This document shows, one piece after another, positions 9,801 through 18,241 of a DNA stretch of 64,000 bases (position 1 is its first letter; each line of letters starts with the position of its first letter). The notes beneath the pieces are model-generated. The model was given only the letters and a program-made list of their open reading frames with translations. It was not told the origin of the DNA and searched no databases. The stretch covers positions 166,184,976 through 166,248,975 of the forward strand of contig BTPG01000007.1 of assembly GCA_036245525.1 (NCBI GenBank). Direction: 5' to 3'. The DNA is from Semisulcospira habei. Taxonomy: Eukaryota; Mollusca; Gastropoda; Semisulcospiridae. A program made the position numbers and the translations under genes.

Positions 9801-12685
9801 TATCACTCCGGTGCTATGGACGTTAAACCCCAAACGAATAAACCTTTTTATCTTTCTTTGTTCCACCATGCTAGAACGAGTGAGGAAATCAATGTATATA
9901 TGCACAGGCATAGAATATCTGTCTCTGGTATACATTTCTATGTGTCAGCACAGACTTTTAATGATGTCTACTCTCAAACAATAATGCAAACTATACTCGT
10001 AATTCAGATCATTCAGCTGTGATATTTTGATTCTTTACTTTATATGGAAATTAATATAAAGTGCGTTCGACTGCTGTTTCTGACTTTATTCTAACGAGCT
10101 GTAAGTGTGTTTGTTGACCACAAATTACATCTGGACTTGGGGTGTAGGGGGCTCTGGATAGAGGTAGCACCTTTGCTGTTCGGCAGCTGCGTCCTACATA
10201 GGACGGACGGGCATCACTGGTCCTCATCCATCTCCTTAATCTCTCACGTGCTGGCTCCAAGCGCCACACCCTGGCAAACCACCTCAGCTGGTGGGCTAAA
10301 CCACGTGAGGGGGTGGTGTTCACATTGCACCACTAGGCGGATGAGCTGTTTCTGACAGCCAACGGCTAGAGGACGGAGGAGATCAGGTTGGATCCAACGG
10401 CCAAATGTGGGGGAGTAAACCCTTCAAATCAGGAGTGGAGCCCCGAAGGCAGACAGCTGCCTGTATTCACGCACTGTTCTGGCAGCTCCTGCAGCCAAAC
10501 TGGTGCCAAAAGTACTGCTTTGCATTCCTTTGGATACATCAGCGAGGCCGAGAGGGGGATCTTGACGACTGGGCACCCCAGGATCTCCATACACTTCGCC
10601 CAGGCTTGCGCCCTGGAGAGGTCACTCCAGTGACTGACCCAGCAAGCGCATATACTCCATTGTCTTCCGAGACAGGATGCCAAAACATCTGGACTTGGAA
10701 CGTGAACTGTTTTGTGACTCAAAGTGTTCAGTGACAAGTTTGTTCCTGATGGATAGTTTCGTGCATTTGTGTCATGAATCTGGACTTTGTTTTTACATAT
10801 ACTGGTATCTGATGGATTCCGGTTTGAACAAACCAATCTCTAGTGACTGTATTCGATGAAAAAGACTGCAGTAAGTGTTTTTGTTTGTGTGTTATTTTGC
10901 TTTTCTATTTTATGCACTTTTTTGTTGTTGTTAAGACTGTATGATTAATGAAGTATCACTTTTTCTCTTATTTACACTACACATGTGAAATGTTACTAAC
11001 AATTCTTTTTAAACTGTTCTCTATTGATATCTCATTTTCAGCAGAAAAATAGGGAAATGCAACGTTTATATCGACCATTCTAAGATATTATGATACCTTG
11101 TTATCATAACAGTATGTTGTAAGACTTTTCACACATGAAAGATGCAGGCTGTTGCGTAAGTAGCTACATAAAAATGGCTAAAAGTGAATTAACTTTGGAT
11201 ATTTCACGCGAAACATTGACTGAGTTTATCAAGTCATTTTTCACATTTAGGATTGAAAGAGAGCCACAAACTGTCACGTCAGGGAAGGGTGGGGGGGTGG
11301 GTGGGGGGTGGGGGGGAGGCATTCTGTGTGAAGGGCCGCTTCAGTACAGGCAACAAACCTGTTGTGTTTCTATCTGAGATGTGAACAAAACTAGCATTGA
11401 TCATCGCAGTGAAATTCGAGTGTCTCAAGGTCAGACCGTGCACCACACAGTTTTTGTTGTTAGATATAAATCCCAGCTAAATCAACCCACATAGCAGTGC
11501 TTTAAAGAGAGAGAAAGAGAGTGAAAACGGAACAGACAATGACGCACATGTAGCAACACGTTCCAGGGAAGTCTTCAATACCAAAGACTGCTGCCTTTTC
11601 TGTAGACTATCTACAAAGGAGGGCGTAGGTACCGGACACTTTACAAAGGACGTAGTAACTATCAGTATCCAAGACACTGTTCTCAGAATATATGATGAGC
11701 TCACAGATGAGTGGGCACTGAAAGTAAGAGCTACAATCCAGTGCACTGGCGACTTATGGGTGAAGAATGCAAAGTGTCACAAAGTCTGAAGCAGCAACTT
11801 CATGACAGGCAACAAAACTCAAGCTAACTTTGATGCTGATGTGCAGCCTGTACAGAAGAAGCAGAAAGTTGGAAAACCAAGGGATACAGATAAAACTATT
11901 GCTTTTGATAAGGTCTGTGCTTATCTAGTGCCAGTAAGAGGAAAACGATGAAGAACAAATCACCATTGGCGATCTTTGCTTGAAGATGTAATATAAGATT
12001 AATGGAGAATCGTCCTATTCAGCCAAGTTTATAAAAAAGAAACTGCAAGAACTTTTCGGCGACATTTTAATTGTGACAGATGTAGCAGATCAAAGTGTTG
12101 ATTACTGTGTTATTGTGGTGTACTAAATATTGTGATTGTTGAATAATGTTTGTGTACATCAGTGCTTGCTGACATCAATAGACTCAAGAATCCATCCACT
12201 TTAATTTGAGAGAAAGAGAGGATTTTATGGCCAGGTTTGAATACCATATCCCAGACCAACTGGCCTACTGCATTGCCTCGGGGCAGAGTACAGCTTGGGA
12301 CACAATTCGCTTGACCCTTGTCTTGCCTCAATCGGATTAGGGGAACCAGCTGACAGCCGTTAACCTGCATATGGCGAACCACTAATGCAGTAATGTAGGT
12401 TTATTGCTGGTTAATTAATTTTTAATTAATAATTATGTGCGCTATAAGGCCGGTATTTCTGAGTACTTTTGAATGCGCCGGAGTTCTACATAGTGTTCTC
12501 TACCGATTAACGTTGAAAAATCTTTTGTTGTGATTTGTCCCAGGTCAAAACCATATCTGTCTTCCACTACAAACCTGCTCAAGTAGAAGAGTTTTCTGTC
12601 CTTGTTTCACGAGATGGTAGGCAGAGGCGCTGCCCTCAATCCCCGCTCCGATCACGATCACGTCATAATCTGATGAGGCAGCCAT
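670..12685 (-). CDS. PIPOX: Peroxisomal sarcosine/pipecolate oxidase (PIPOX-like), 5' five exons, partial
   Basis: Spliced gene read on the minus strand: exons 12575-12685, 6641-6789, 2700-2913, 1834-2019 and 670-819 join in phase to 270 codons, against about 390 for the family, so the C-terminal third lies beyond the left edge. The protein opens with [20 protein letters not shown], a Rossmann FAD-binding motif (GxGxxG at residues 14-19). It continues with the family block [15 protein letters not shown] (about residues 41-55), then the central region and the ITVCYW block that follows the GPWAPKF segment. PIPOX enzymes are flavoprotein oxidases that oxidise sarcosine, N-methyl amino acids and L-pipecolate in peroxisomes, releasing hydrogen peroxide. 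The covalent-FAD cysteine and any C-terminal peroxisomal signal would be off-window. Start chosen at the only ATG that places the dinucleotide fold at the N terminus. All introns are GT-AG. Introns 1 and 2 are heavily invaded by transposons but the exons show no disabling change. Confidence 0.93.
949..1152. mobile_element. TTAA-P1 palindromic MITE, piggyBac-like ends
   Basis: The right end GGGCTAAATGGGTTAA, the TTAA at the left end and the central palindrome (AATTCAGGGGTAGTGCC facing GGCACTACCTTTGAATT) match the family described at 62120. Slightly degenerate copy in PIPOX intron 4. Confidence 0.75.
1170..1372. repeat. 16-bp minisatellite
   Basis: About a dozen tandem degenerate units of CAGCCATGCAATCCGT, directly abutting the right TTAA of the preceding MITE. 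Spacer-free, so not CRISPR. Confidence 0.9.
1834..2019 (-). CDS. PIPOX: PIPOX exon 4
   Basis: 62 whole codons between a TTGTTCTAG acceptor and a GTAGGA donor. Encodes [13 protein letters not shown] to the [17 protein letters not shown] segment typical of the family's second FAD-contacting strand. Confidence 0.92.
2081..2176. repeat. GTCTCC hairpin element, copy 1
   Basis: Arms GGTTGTCTCCCTCGATTCG and its reverse complement around CTACCGCTGATCAGCGGTAG. The flanks resemble those of the second copy at 3089, so this is a dispersed foldback family rather than a chance palindrome. Confidence 0.8.
2415..2482. repeat. GGACC hairpin family (representative copy)
   Basis: Nearly perfect hairpin with arms GTCTGTGATTTTGGACCTTA and its complement. 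About ten copies lie in the window (also near 1, 3861, 14705, 17622, 18694, 49611, 52177, 53085). No TTAA is seen at its ends, unlike the other palindromic families. Confidence 0.85.
2700..2913 (-). CDS. PIPOX: PIPOX exon 3
   Basis: 214 bases, starting after CCCACAG with the one base that completes the Lys codon, then [14 protein letters not shown] and onwards to [14 protein letters not shown]. Donor GTGAGC. Phase matches both neighbours. Confidence 0.92.
3089..3180. repeat. GTCTCC hairpin element, copy 2
   Basis: Arms CCTCCCTCGATTC and GAATCGAGGGAGACAACC with the same outer flank (CCTAGAAACC left, GTGTGATCCAG right) as copy 1. Loop sequence differs. Confidence 0.75.
3217..3425. mobile_element. 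TTAA-P1 MITE, subtype with CTCATT ends
   Basis: Flanked by TTAACTCATT and AATGAGTTAA with a central palindrome (GTTCAAGGGTGGTGCCAGAA). Lies in PIPOX intron 2 next to a half copy. Confidence 0.85.
3470..3603. mobile_element. TTAA-P1 MITE, right half only
   Basis: Begins inside the palindrome and ends GGGGCTAAAAGGGTTAA. The left half is missing. Confidence 0.7.
3861..3927. repeat. GGACC hairpin family
   Basis: GTGTGCTGGCTTGTGATG facing TCACAGTCAGCACAC, with TTGGACC/GGTCCAA inside. Confidence 0.75.
4017..6080 (-). CDS. LINE reverse transcriptase, 5' truncated, open frame
   Basis: A continuous open frame of about 687 codons (no ATG at the truncation point) encodes a non-LTR reverse transcriptase. 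Visible motifs: [34 protein letters not shown], the catalytic [11 protein letters not shown] and [10 protein letters not shown] (FADD) motifs, [19 protein letters not shown], then TYLGS and a basic C terminus with RRWGWIGH. No stop or frameshift was found in the retained part, so the insertion looks fairly young. The endonuclease domain needed for autonomous mobility is absent. RTE-like assignment is inferred from the motifs and the minimal 3' tail. Confidence 0.9.
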   Translation of the reverse strand, partial: LVNEEEAVTTEQQWKAVREALNSTCKDTVGFRKHHHKDWLSAQTLKKIEARKQKKAVVNNSRTRAAKVRAQGEYSEANREVKRSIRADKRAYTDSLAAEAEKAAGSGNMKQLYDITRRLSGKYGHTERPVKDKEGKPIADRADQLDRWAEYFEELLNRPSPPDPPPDIQPAETDLPISCDRPSREEIRRAVAFLKNGKAAGPDGIPAESLKADLETTVEMLYPLFGKIWEEEVMPADWKEGYLIKLTKKGDLSKCSNYRGITLLSVPGKVFNRIILERMKSSIDPQLRDQQAGFRKNRSCADQIATLRIIVEQSLEWSSPLYVNFVDYEKAFDSVDRETLWKPLRHYGVPTKLVRLIKSSYDGMTCRVIHEGQFTRELQVRTGVRQGCLLSPFLFLLAIDWVMKMTTEHRRSGIQWTLWTQLDDLDFADDLALLSHTHQQMQDKTTRLADISSQVGLTIHKQKTKTMRLNATREEPVLLAGTPLEEVESFTYLGSIIDKKGGTDADVRARIGKARAAFLQLKKVWSSRELSQHTKVRIFNSNVKAVLLYGAETWRLTKSTVNRVQTFMNSCLRRILKIHWPEKISNVRLWERTEQITAENEIGRRRWGWIGHSLRKPASSITRQALSWNPQGKRKRGRPRNSWRRDLQADIKRLGTTWSRIEGEAQDRSCWRSLVDGLYPGRGDRRK
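4018..6080 (-). mobile_element. 5'-truncated RTE-like LINE with target duplication
   Basis: The insertion is bounded by AAATTAACCCCAT at 4005-4017 and 6081-6093. Its 3' end (low coordinate) falls essentially at the stop codon, i.e. almost no 3' UTR, which is a known habit of RTE-clade LINEs. The 5' endonuclease half is missing. It is nested in the left end of the MITE at 6084. Confidence 0.85.
6084..6302. mobile_element. TTAA-P1 MITE, subtype GGCTAAAAGC
   Basis: TTAACCCC left end and AAAAAGGGTTAA right end. The opposite-orientation copy at 25964-26187 confirms both boundaries. The LINE at 4018-6080 inserted at its left terminus. Confidence 0.85.
6408..6512. repeat. AGAAAC foldback element
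   Basis: Inverted arms CAAGAAAGAAAGAAACATG and its imperfect complement TTTCTTTCTTTGCTGGGG, with CAGCACAACTGTGTTGTAC in the centre. Related arms occur at 6960-7000, 56905-57000 and in the two insertions inside the LINE at 57240. Confidence 0.65.
6641..6789 (-). CDS. PIPOX: PIPOX exon 2
   Basis: 149 bases between a TTTTTTCAG acceptor and a GTACGA donor. It encodes [20 protein letters not shown] at its start and ends two bases into a Lys codon completed by exon 3. Confidence 0.92.
7122..7225 (+). repeat. CAGTGGCGGATC-type transposon end plus A-rich tract
   Basis: Starts CAGTGGCGGATCTAGGGG, resembling the end of the element at 18242 and terminal motifs common in invertebrate hAT-type MITEs (from general knowledge). 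Followed by an A-rich run. The other end was not found. Confidence 0.4.
7524..7550. repeat. (GTT)n microsatellite
   Basis: About nine GTT units. Confidence 0.9.
7794..7852. repeat. GC-rich palindrome
   Basis: AGGTCCTCAGGCC faces GGCCTGAGGACCT with a GC-rich, itself palindromic loop. The flanking 7280-8030 region of PIPOX intron 1 shows nothing else. Confidence 0.75.
8034..8200 (+). repeat. Left inverted terminal repeat
   Basis: Pairs with 12378-12544. Contains GTACTCAGAAATATCGGCC, matched by GGCCGGTATTTCTGAGTAC on the other side. Confidence 0.7.
8201..9540. other. Interior of the TIR segment, no gene seen
   Basis: AT- and C-rich non-coding sequence with no reading frame, hairpin or tandem repeat that I can support. 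Confidence 0.5.
9545..9850 (+). mobile_element. SINE, plus-strand copy without clear tRNA head
   Basis: Shares its body with the SINE at 39043 (TGTTCAGATCCTACTCCATA; GGTGCTATGGACGTTAAACC) and its upstream part with an inverted copy at 12160-12365 (AAGGGTCAAGCG, TGCCCTGAGGCAA). Confidence 0.65.
10139..10684 (+). mobile_element. 546-bp nonautonomous retroposon, copy 1
   Basis: Starts GGGGTGTAGGGGGCTCTGG and ends CAGGATGCCAAA. Flanked by the duplication ACATCTGGACTTGG (10127-10140, 10685-10698). Nearly identical to 18807-19355, differing at about two positions inside. The 5' part resembles the start of the LINE at 57240 (CTCTCACGTG...GGCTAAACCA), so it may be a LINE-derived hitchhiker. No coding capacity accepted. 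Confidence 0.85.
11740..12120 (+). pseudogene. Decayed protein-coding relic, family unknown
   Basis: Plus-strand reading shows protein-like stretches [32 protein letters not shown] and [20 protein letters not shown] broken by stops and frame changes. The composition looks like a transposon-borne or retrocopied protein inside the TIR segment. I cannot name the family. Confidence 0.45.
12160..12365 (-). mobile_element. SINE fragment, minus strand
   Basis: Reverse complement of the first half of the SINE at 9545 (shared blocks AAGGGTCAAGCG, CCGAGGCAATGCAGTAGGCC). Confidence 0.6.
12378..12544 (-). repeat. Right inverted terminal repeat
   Basis: Partner of 8034-8200. Its outer end lies only 30 bp from the PIPOX exon 1 splice donor. 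Confidence 0.7.
12575..12685 (-). CDS. PIPOX: PIPOX exon 1 (start codon exon)
   Basis: 37 codons from ATG at 12683-12685, ending in LLLEQ at a GT donor (GTTTGTAG) with phase 0. It carries the whole FAD ADP-binding beta-alpha-beta motif. Confidence 0.93.
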
Positions 12686-12809
12686 TTTTGTGTCAGTCAA
12701 GCTGATCAGATCACTGAGATGTCAAGCAGCGTAGTTAGGTCATCAAGCTCTGCAACACTGACAGGAACGGGAGATGCGGGTGAGAAACAATGCTCGGGTG
12801 GGTTGGGGT

Positions 12810-13030
12810 GAGGGGTGGGTGGTGTTCCAGATAGTCTGGCAGTACCCTTGAGCTATGTCTATATCGTGGCCACTCATCGAGCTGAACTATCAAAAATATC
12901 AGTCTTGGCCAATCCACCTCACCCTGGTCTGACGGGTAAAACATGATTTCAGAGAAGCTAATCTGGCACTACACTTGAAGTATCATGGCCATTTATGAAC
13001 TTGAACTATCGAAATTACCTTGGCCAACCC
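12810..13030. repeat. TTAA-P1 MITE fragments
   Basis: Two degenerate half-palindromes (GTCTGGCAGTACCCTTGAGC; TAATCTGGCACTACACTTGA) just upstream of the PIPOX start codon exon, mixed with a GACCCGCCGTGAAATGGCC repeat tail at 13047-13100. Confidence 0.6.
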
Positions 13031-13233
13031 ACCTCACCCTGGGCTGACCCGCCGTGAAATGGCCTTAGTCGTTTGTTCGGCGTTAACCCCTAATAACTAA
13101 CTCACCATGGTCTGAAGAGTGCAGGTCTTAATCATTTGCCTGTGGCATTCTTATTGCACATCTGCCAAGGCCGACTATCATGGACATGTACTCAAACATA
13201 ACAGATCCCGCACAGCCGTCACTGAAAGCTCAC

Positions 13234-13454
13234 TTAACTCATTCTACCCCAGACACACCACAGCAAGATAAAGATCGACCATGACATTTCAAGGGTGATG
13301 CCAGAATAGCTTGGCGCCTATGCCGGGGGCGCCAAGCTATTTTGGCATCACCCTTGAACTATCATGGTCGATCTGTGTCCTGCACTGTAACGCAGTCTTC
13401 AGAGGACGACTTCAAAATTTGTGGGGATTTCGGTCTTGGGGTAGAATGAGTTAT
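13234..13454. mobile_element. TTAA-P1 MITE, CTCATT subtype
   Basis: TTAACTCATTCTACC left end and GGGGTAGAATGAGTTAT right end (last base changed). Central palindrome AGGGTGATGCCAGAATAGC. Very close to the copy at 62327. Confidence 0.85.
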
Positions 13455-13632
13455 TCAAAAACACTATGACAATGTATGCTGTATCACGCGATGGTGTCCC
13501 ACTTTCATGTAGTCCAAGACTCAGCACAACTGATGTTGGCAGGGTCAGGCTGTCGCTGTCATCACGGTGCAGTGTGTGCATGCGAGTCATGTTATCGTGA
13601 TCGCACAGTAACAGTGCCGGTGAGTGTATATG

Positions 13633-14070
13633 GGGCGGTCCGTGGCGCAGTGGTTAAGGCGCCTGCCACCAATGCCAAAGGTGCGAGGTTCGAAAACGGG
13701 TTCCGGCATCGGACTTTTCTCCTCTGGTAAGTGTCACCGTTAATTCGGGCGGACTGTCGGGGGTTCTTTCTCCGGGTACTCCGGTTCTTCCACCCCCTAC
13801 CCATCCCCTCACCCCCCACACTTTGGTACCGGTTTCATTTTCAGGCCACTTTACAAATTTCAAATACAAGCGATCAAAAATCTCTGTAACTTCAGTAGCT
13901 GAACTGGCCCTTCGTCTGTCTTGTACTGTGTTTGTCTTAAATGGCGTAAATCCGTGTCTGTTACGTTAGTGTGCGTGTTGGTTTCAGTTCGCGGCGCTTT
14001 GAGTCGATTAGCCCAAAAATTGAGAAAAAGCGCCTATATAATAACGGTATTATTATTATTTATTATTATA
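13633..14070 (+). mobile_element. tRNA-derived SINE with (ATT)n tail, copy 1
   Basis: The head has pol III box A-like TGGCGCAGTGG (13643-13653) and box B-like GGTTCGAAAAC (13687-13697). The body has GTCGGGGGTTCTTTCTCCGG and the tail AAAGCGCCTATATAATAACG followed by ATT repeats. A second copy is at 54116. Confidence 0.85.
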
Positions 14071-14359
14071 TATGTGTGTGTGCGGGGGAAGGGGAGGGCG
14101 GTCTCAATATTTTTGGAGGAACACAAAAATCATATACATTTTAATTTTTGTTTATTTTCTCCCCAGACTGGACTATTTAATACAAGAAAAAAGAAACGCG
14201 CTTAGTAGAAACTCCTTTTTAAAACAGACCGTCGGCATACAGACAGACGTCCAATGGTCTACTAAGTTTCAGACAAGAGATTACGAGAGCTGTACTTACA
14301 TATTTGCATTGTACACGCTTAAGCAGCAGTCACCTATCTGGTCCGGATTTTGGACGACT

Positions 14360-14420
14360 ACCGCCCCCCCCCCCCTCTCTCTCTCTCTCCGCCCCCCCCC
14401 CCCCCCACACACACACTGTT
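14360..14420. repeat. C/CT/AC low-complexity tract
   Basis: Runs of C, (CT)n and (AC)n. Nothing else is supported between about 14070 and 14700. Confidence 0.85.
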
Positions 14421-14704
14421 GTACACTGATCCGACATTGTTATAGTTCTAGGCAAAGTCGACTCTACTCCGAACATCGTTCTGAAAAACGATGTAACAAA
14501 ACATACATCTTGAAATTGTGTACCGTTTCTTAGTAACTTCAAGGCAAATGTGTCAATTTGTTATGTTCTTAACGGAGTATATTACTGCAAGATTGTTTAG
14601 CACAATGCCATCGGCCGTCCTAAATATATCAGTCATAGCCACACCACATCACTTGCATTCACTCCAACGACCGTCAGAACGAGGTATGTACTTAGCTCAG
14701 TATA

Positions 14705-14774
14705 TGTGAGCTGGTCTTCGATTTTAGACCTTACGGCGAAGCCTAAAGGTCCAAAATCACAGACCAGTACACAT
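14705..14774. repeat. GGACC hairpin family
   Basis: GAGCTGGTCTTCGATTTTAG faces CAAAATCACAGACCAGTAC; loop TTACGGCGAAGCCTAAAGG. Confidence 0.75.
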
Positions 14775-15111
14775 AGGGCCTATTATGTGTACAGACCAGT
14801 ACAAATAGGGCCTATTACTTTAATGAAAATACGAGTACTTACATTTTGTATGCGTTTTTTAACACCGGCAGCACGTTGCAATTTCACATCATTTTTCCGC
14901 CTCAGTTCAAAGTACTGGCAAGGACCTTGAGGTTGTCACTTCGTTTCAGTTTATATTGAGGCCAAGGCCTCAAACCAAAGTCGCAGTAGCCTGTATGTGT
15001 GCCACGCACAGGCACCCGAAAACGATTTTTTTCCCCCGCCGTGAGATGGCCTTAATCGCCTGCTCGGCGTCAAACCCTCTCTCTCTTGGCTGGACTTCGC
15101 GAACGAAGATT

Positions 15112-16085
15112 TTATAGGAGTTGCCCACGACGTCTGCAGGCTTGTTCGTGGCTGCGGAGGCCAATCCGGGACAGGCAGGTTCGACCGCAGTGGCTGCAGG
15201 GGAAGGTATGGCCAGAGTTCTGAGTTGCGGCATCTCTGTTCTTTCTCCTGAGCCGCTTGTCCTTAAGGCTAGCTCTGCGAGAGTCCTCAAAGGAGACAGC
15301 TGCCTTGTAAATAGTGGAGCGCCAGGTGTCACGGTCCACAGCAAGCGAAGACCACTGGTGGTGGTCTATTTGGCAGGCACTAAGTGACTTCTTGAGACAG
15401 TCTTTGTATCTCTTCTTTGGTGCCCCTCTGTCACGGTGTCCAGTAGCAAGCTCGCCGAACAGGGTGATCTTTGGTAGGCGATGATCCTCCATCCTGGAGA
15501 CATGCCCCGCCCAGCGGAGCTGTGTCCGCAGCAGCAAAGCCTCGATGCTCACGGTTTCAGCCTGTTCAAGGACCTCGACATTGGTGACATAGTCACTCCA
15601 GTGAATGCCCAGGATGGTACGCAGGCAGCGCTGGTGGAAGCGTTCGAGGAGTCGTAGTTGGCTGCGGTAGAGGGCCCAGGACTCGGAACCATACAGCAGG
15701 GTGGTGAGGACCACAGCTCTGTACACGCTGATCTTGGTGCCTGTTTTCAGCTGTTGATTGTGCCACACCCGCTTGAAAAGTCGCCCGAAAGCGATGTTCG
15801 CTTTTGCCAGCCTGCTGTCAAGCTCCTTGTCCAGCTTGGCGTCCGACGTGATAATGCAGCCAAGGTAAGTAAACTGGTGCACTGACTTTAGTTCAGACTC
15901 GCCGATGGTGATGTGAGGGGGGCGATACACTGTCTTGGGTGCCGGCTGATGGAGGACCTCTGTCTTTTTCAGACTGACCTCGAGTCCAAAGAGCTGGGCA
16001 GCGTCTGCGAAGCAGGACGTAATGCGCTGCAGGGCTCTCTCTGTGTGTGCAACGAGGGCAGCATCATCAGCAAAAAGCAGCTGGT
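15112..16085 (-). pseudogene. LINE reverse transcriptase C-terminal part
   Basis: Open minus-strand frame starting at the catalytic LLFADDAALVAHTERALQRI motif, continuing through VHQFTYLGCII, YGSESWALYR, LRWAGHVSRMEDHRLPK and a C-terminal zinc-finger-like CSHCGRTCLSRIGLRSH. It lacks everything before the FADD motif because of the inversion, so it cannot make a functional enzyme. Same clade as the LINE at 57240. Confidence 0.88.
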
Positions 16086-16626
16086 CGGAATACTTTCAGA
16101 GCCTCTTCAGCGCTGAGCGCACTGTTCAAGAAGCAGTCGTCCTACAAATCCCACAGCTCCCAGTAAAAGTTGAATTGGACGAACCGCCCACCGCTGAAGA
16201 GACCCTCACAGCCATCCACCAGCTCAAGAGTGGCAAAGCAGCAGGCATTGATGGAATACCGCCAGAGATCTGGAAACATGGAGGCACAGCACTGCACAAC
16301 AAGCTCCATGACCTCTTTCTCTGCTGCTGGGAGGAAGGAACACTACCAAAGGATCTCCGTGATGCAGTCGTTATCACCCTGTACAAGAACAAAGGTGAGA
16401 AGTCTGACTGTTCCAACTATCGGGGAATTACACTGCTGTCCATTGCTGGAAAAATCCTTGCAAGGCTGCTCCTGAATCGGCTGGTACCTGCCATCGCTGA
16501 AGACCAACTCCCAGAGGGCCAGTGTGGCTTCAGAGCAAACAGGAGCACCACCGATATGGTCTTTGTGCTGAGACAGCTACAGGAGAAGTGCCGCGAACAG
16601 AACAAAGGGCTGTACGTAACGTTTGT
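16086..16626 (+). pseudogene. Inverted LINE segment, RT N-terminal part
   Basis: Plus-strand frame starting WSEYFQSLFSAERTVQEAVV and containing [60 protein letters not shown], ending GLYVTFV just before motif A. Roughly 60-70 residues between here and FADD are missing. Confidence 0.88.
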
Positions 16627-16886
16627 CGTCAAACCCTAATAACGGACCGAAACGATATTTCAGCTGAACTCATGTATGATGTCGGAGAATAAATATTATT
16701 GGTCATAACTGTCGTACCAGTATGGGCTCTTACGGTTGGCATTGTGTTGGACGCAGGTAGCTGCGATCATACGTCATCAGTTTGTCGTCACTTGCACTGA
16801 TACGTCATACATTGACGTAATATGCATTGTTTACACTGTCTTGACGTCAAATTATGACGTCTCGCAGCTGTCTGTGCGGTGTGTCA

Positions 16887-17034
<148 letters not shown>

Positions 17035-17427
17035 GCCGCGTAAAGAATTACACACTACACAGCACATGATGCACTGGTCTGTCGGAAAGGGGACATGAGT
17101 TGGGGAACACTGAGGACAAGCTTATCTGAAGTACACGTATATGCTGACGAAGCATTTTATTGCACCGTGTCAAGGCAATGGCATGTTCGTGTCACAGCAG
17201 TGGTGGCAGGAGGACTCAGACATGAGTCCCGCGTTCCATACCTCTTCGTCTGCAAGAGGCGTAGACTCACATGAGACCCTGCAGTCCCGGCCAGGGGCTC
17301 TTGTGAATCTATGCCTCTTGCTCACGCGAGACTGGCTCCAGCTGCTCTTCAAATAAAGGGTGATATTTTGGGACGTGTGAATGACCGCTGGAACATGGAA
17401 AGTCTCAAAGTTCAAGGCCGAACACTA

Positions 17428-17510
17428 GTAATCCTCTTTCGAGAGGTGCCGCATCCGGATTCGCGGCTTTACGCCGCGAATCCGGATGCGGCACGTCTCG
17501 AAAGAGTTAA
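17428..17510. mobile_element. TTAA-P3 palindrome
   Basis: CTCTTTCGAGAGGTGCCGC faces GCGGCACGTCTCGAAAGAG, with CCGGATTCGCGGC arms inside. Right end TTAA intact, left TTAA mutated. Same family as 62537 and 63817. Confidence 0.8.
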
Positions 17511-17621
17511 AAGAACTCTAGCGTCTCCGGGGAGTCTGTCACCTCTGGAAATCTCAATAGTCATTAACAACTGAACAGCAATGACGCACTGATTCACAGA
17601 CCTACAGTGAGACTGTCAGAC

Positions 17622-17654
17622 TGTGTGCTGGTCTGTGATTTACAGACCAGCACA
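17622..17654. repeat. GGACC hairpin family, collapsed copy
   Basis: Only the outer arms remain: GTGCTGGTCTGTGATT directly against ACAGACCAGCAC. Confidence 0.7.
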
Positions 17655-18241
17655 AATCTAAAGAAAATCACAACAAAGAACGAAAAGCGCGTAGAAAAGA
17701 CAATTACAACAATTTATTAAATTTCTTTCTTTCAGTTTTGAAAAAAATGGTCATAGAGACAAGAAAACAATTCGCTGCCTATGTGCTTCTGAAAATAACA
17801 AATACATAGCCTACTTTACTACTCTGACGTTAAGTGCTCCGTCTGTGCACCGATTTCTTCTAAGTTCTCATCGATGAGATTGCATTACTGCCGCTCAAAG
17901 TTCAAGGCTTTTTGTTATTTGTTTTTTAACACAAAGCGCTAGTTTAAGTAGTCAAACGACGAACTGACCGGCTGAACGTAAAAACCAAGCGTCAAAGGTC
18001 TACACTGATAACTGTGCCATTCCCTCATGTTATAATCCGGATGACTACATCTTATTCTGACATCTTGAGTCTAATTAACAATATCAATCCATACACACTG
18101 TCAATATTATTTTCCGTGGGGTCGTGTGCAACTTGGGATTTAAAGTACATTCTCTTCGAAACACCAGTCTTGTGTTCAAGCATATAATTTTTTTTTCTAA
18201 ATGGAGATTTATATGGCGCATAACCTCCTAATGAGCTATAT

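Larger units (their letters stand above)
8034..12544. mobile_element. 4.5-kb segment bounded by about 165-bp inverted repeats
   Basis: 8034-8200 and 12378-12544 are inverted copies at roughly 75% identity by eye, both starting CCWGGGACAAAT and sharing blocks such as AAAAGTACTCAGAAATA and GCATTAGTGGTT. This suggests an old TIR DNA transposon spanning most of PIPOX intron 1. Its interior holds a protein relic (11740-12120), two SINE copies and a recent retroposon. No clear target duplication was seen. Alternatively these are two independent inverted copies of a solo repeat. Confidence 0.55.
15079..16626. mobile_element. LINE copy with inverted 5' part (twin-priming structure)
   Basis: Flanked by CGTCAAACCCT at 15068-15078 and 16627-16637. 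The 3' part of the LINE is on the minus strand (15079 to about 16085) and an upstream part of the same reverse transcriptase is on the plus strand (about 16086-16626). The target was an older repeat ending GCTCGGCGTCAAACCCTAAT. Confidence 0.88.

Noticed and set aside
10388..10836. Protein-coding frames on both strands
   Set aside because: They fall inside or run out of the 546-bp retroposon, are mutually overlapping, and show no protein-like conservation between the two copies beyond DNA identity.
13633..13710. tRNA gene on the plus strand
   Set aside because: tRNA-like boxes only; the same head and body recur at 54116, so it is a SINE.
14072..14533. 153-codon plus-strand frame
   Set aside because: Crosses a SINE tail and C/CT microsatellites; low-complexity composition and no recognisable domain.
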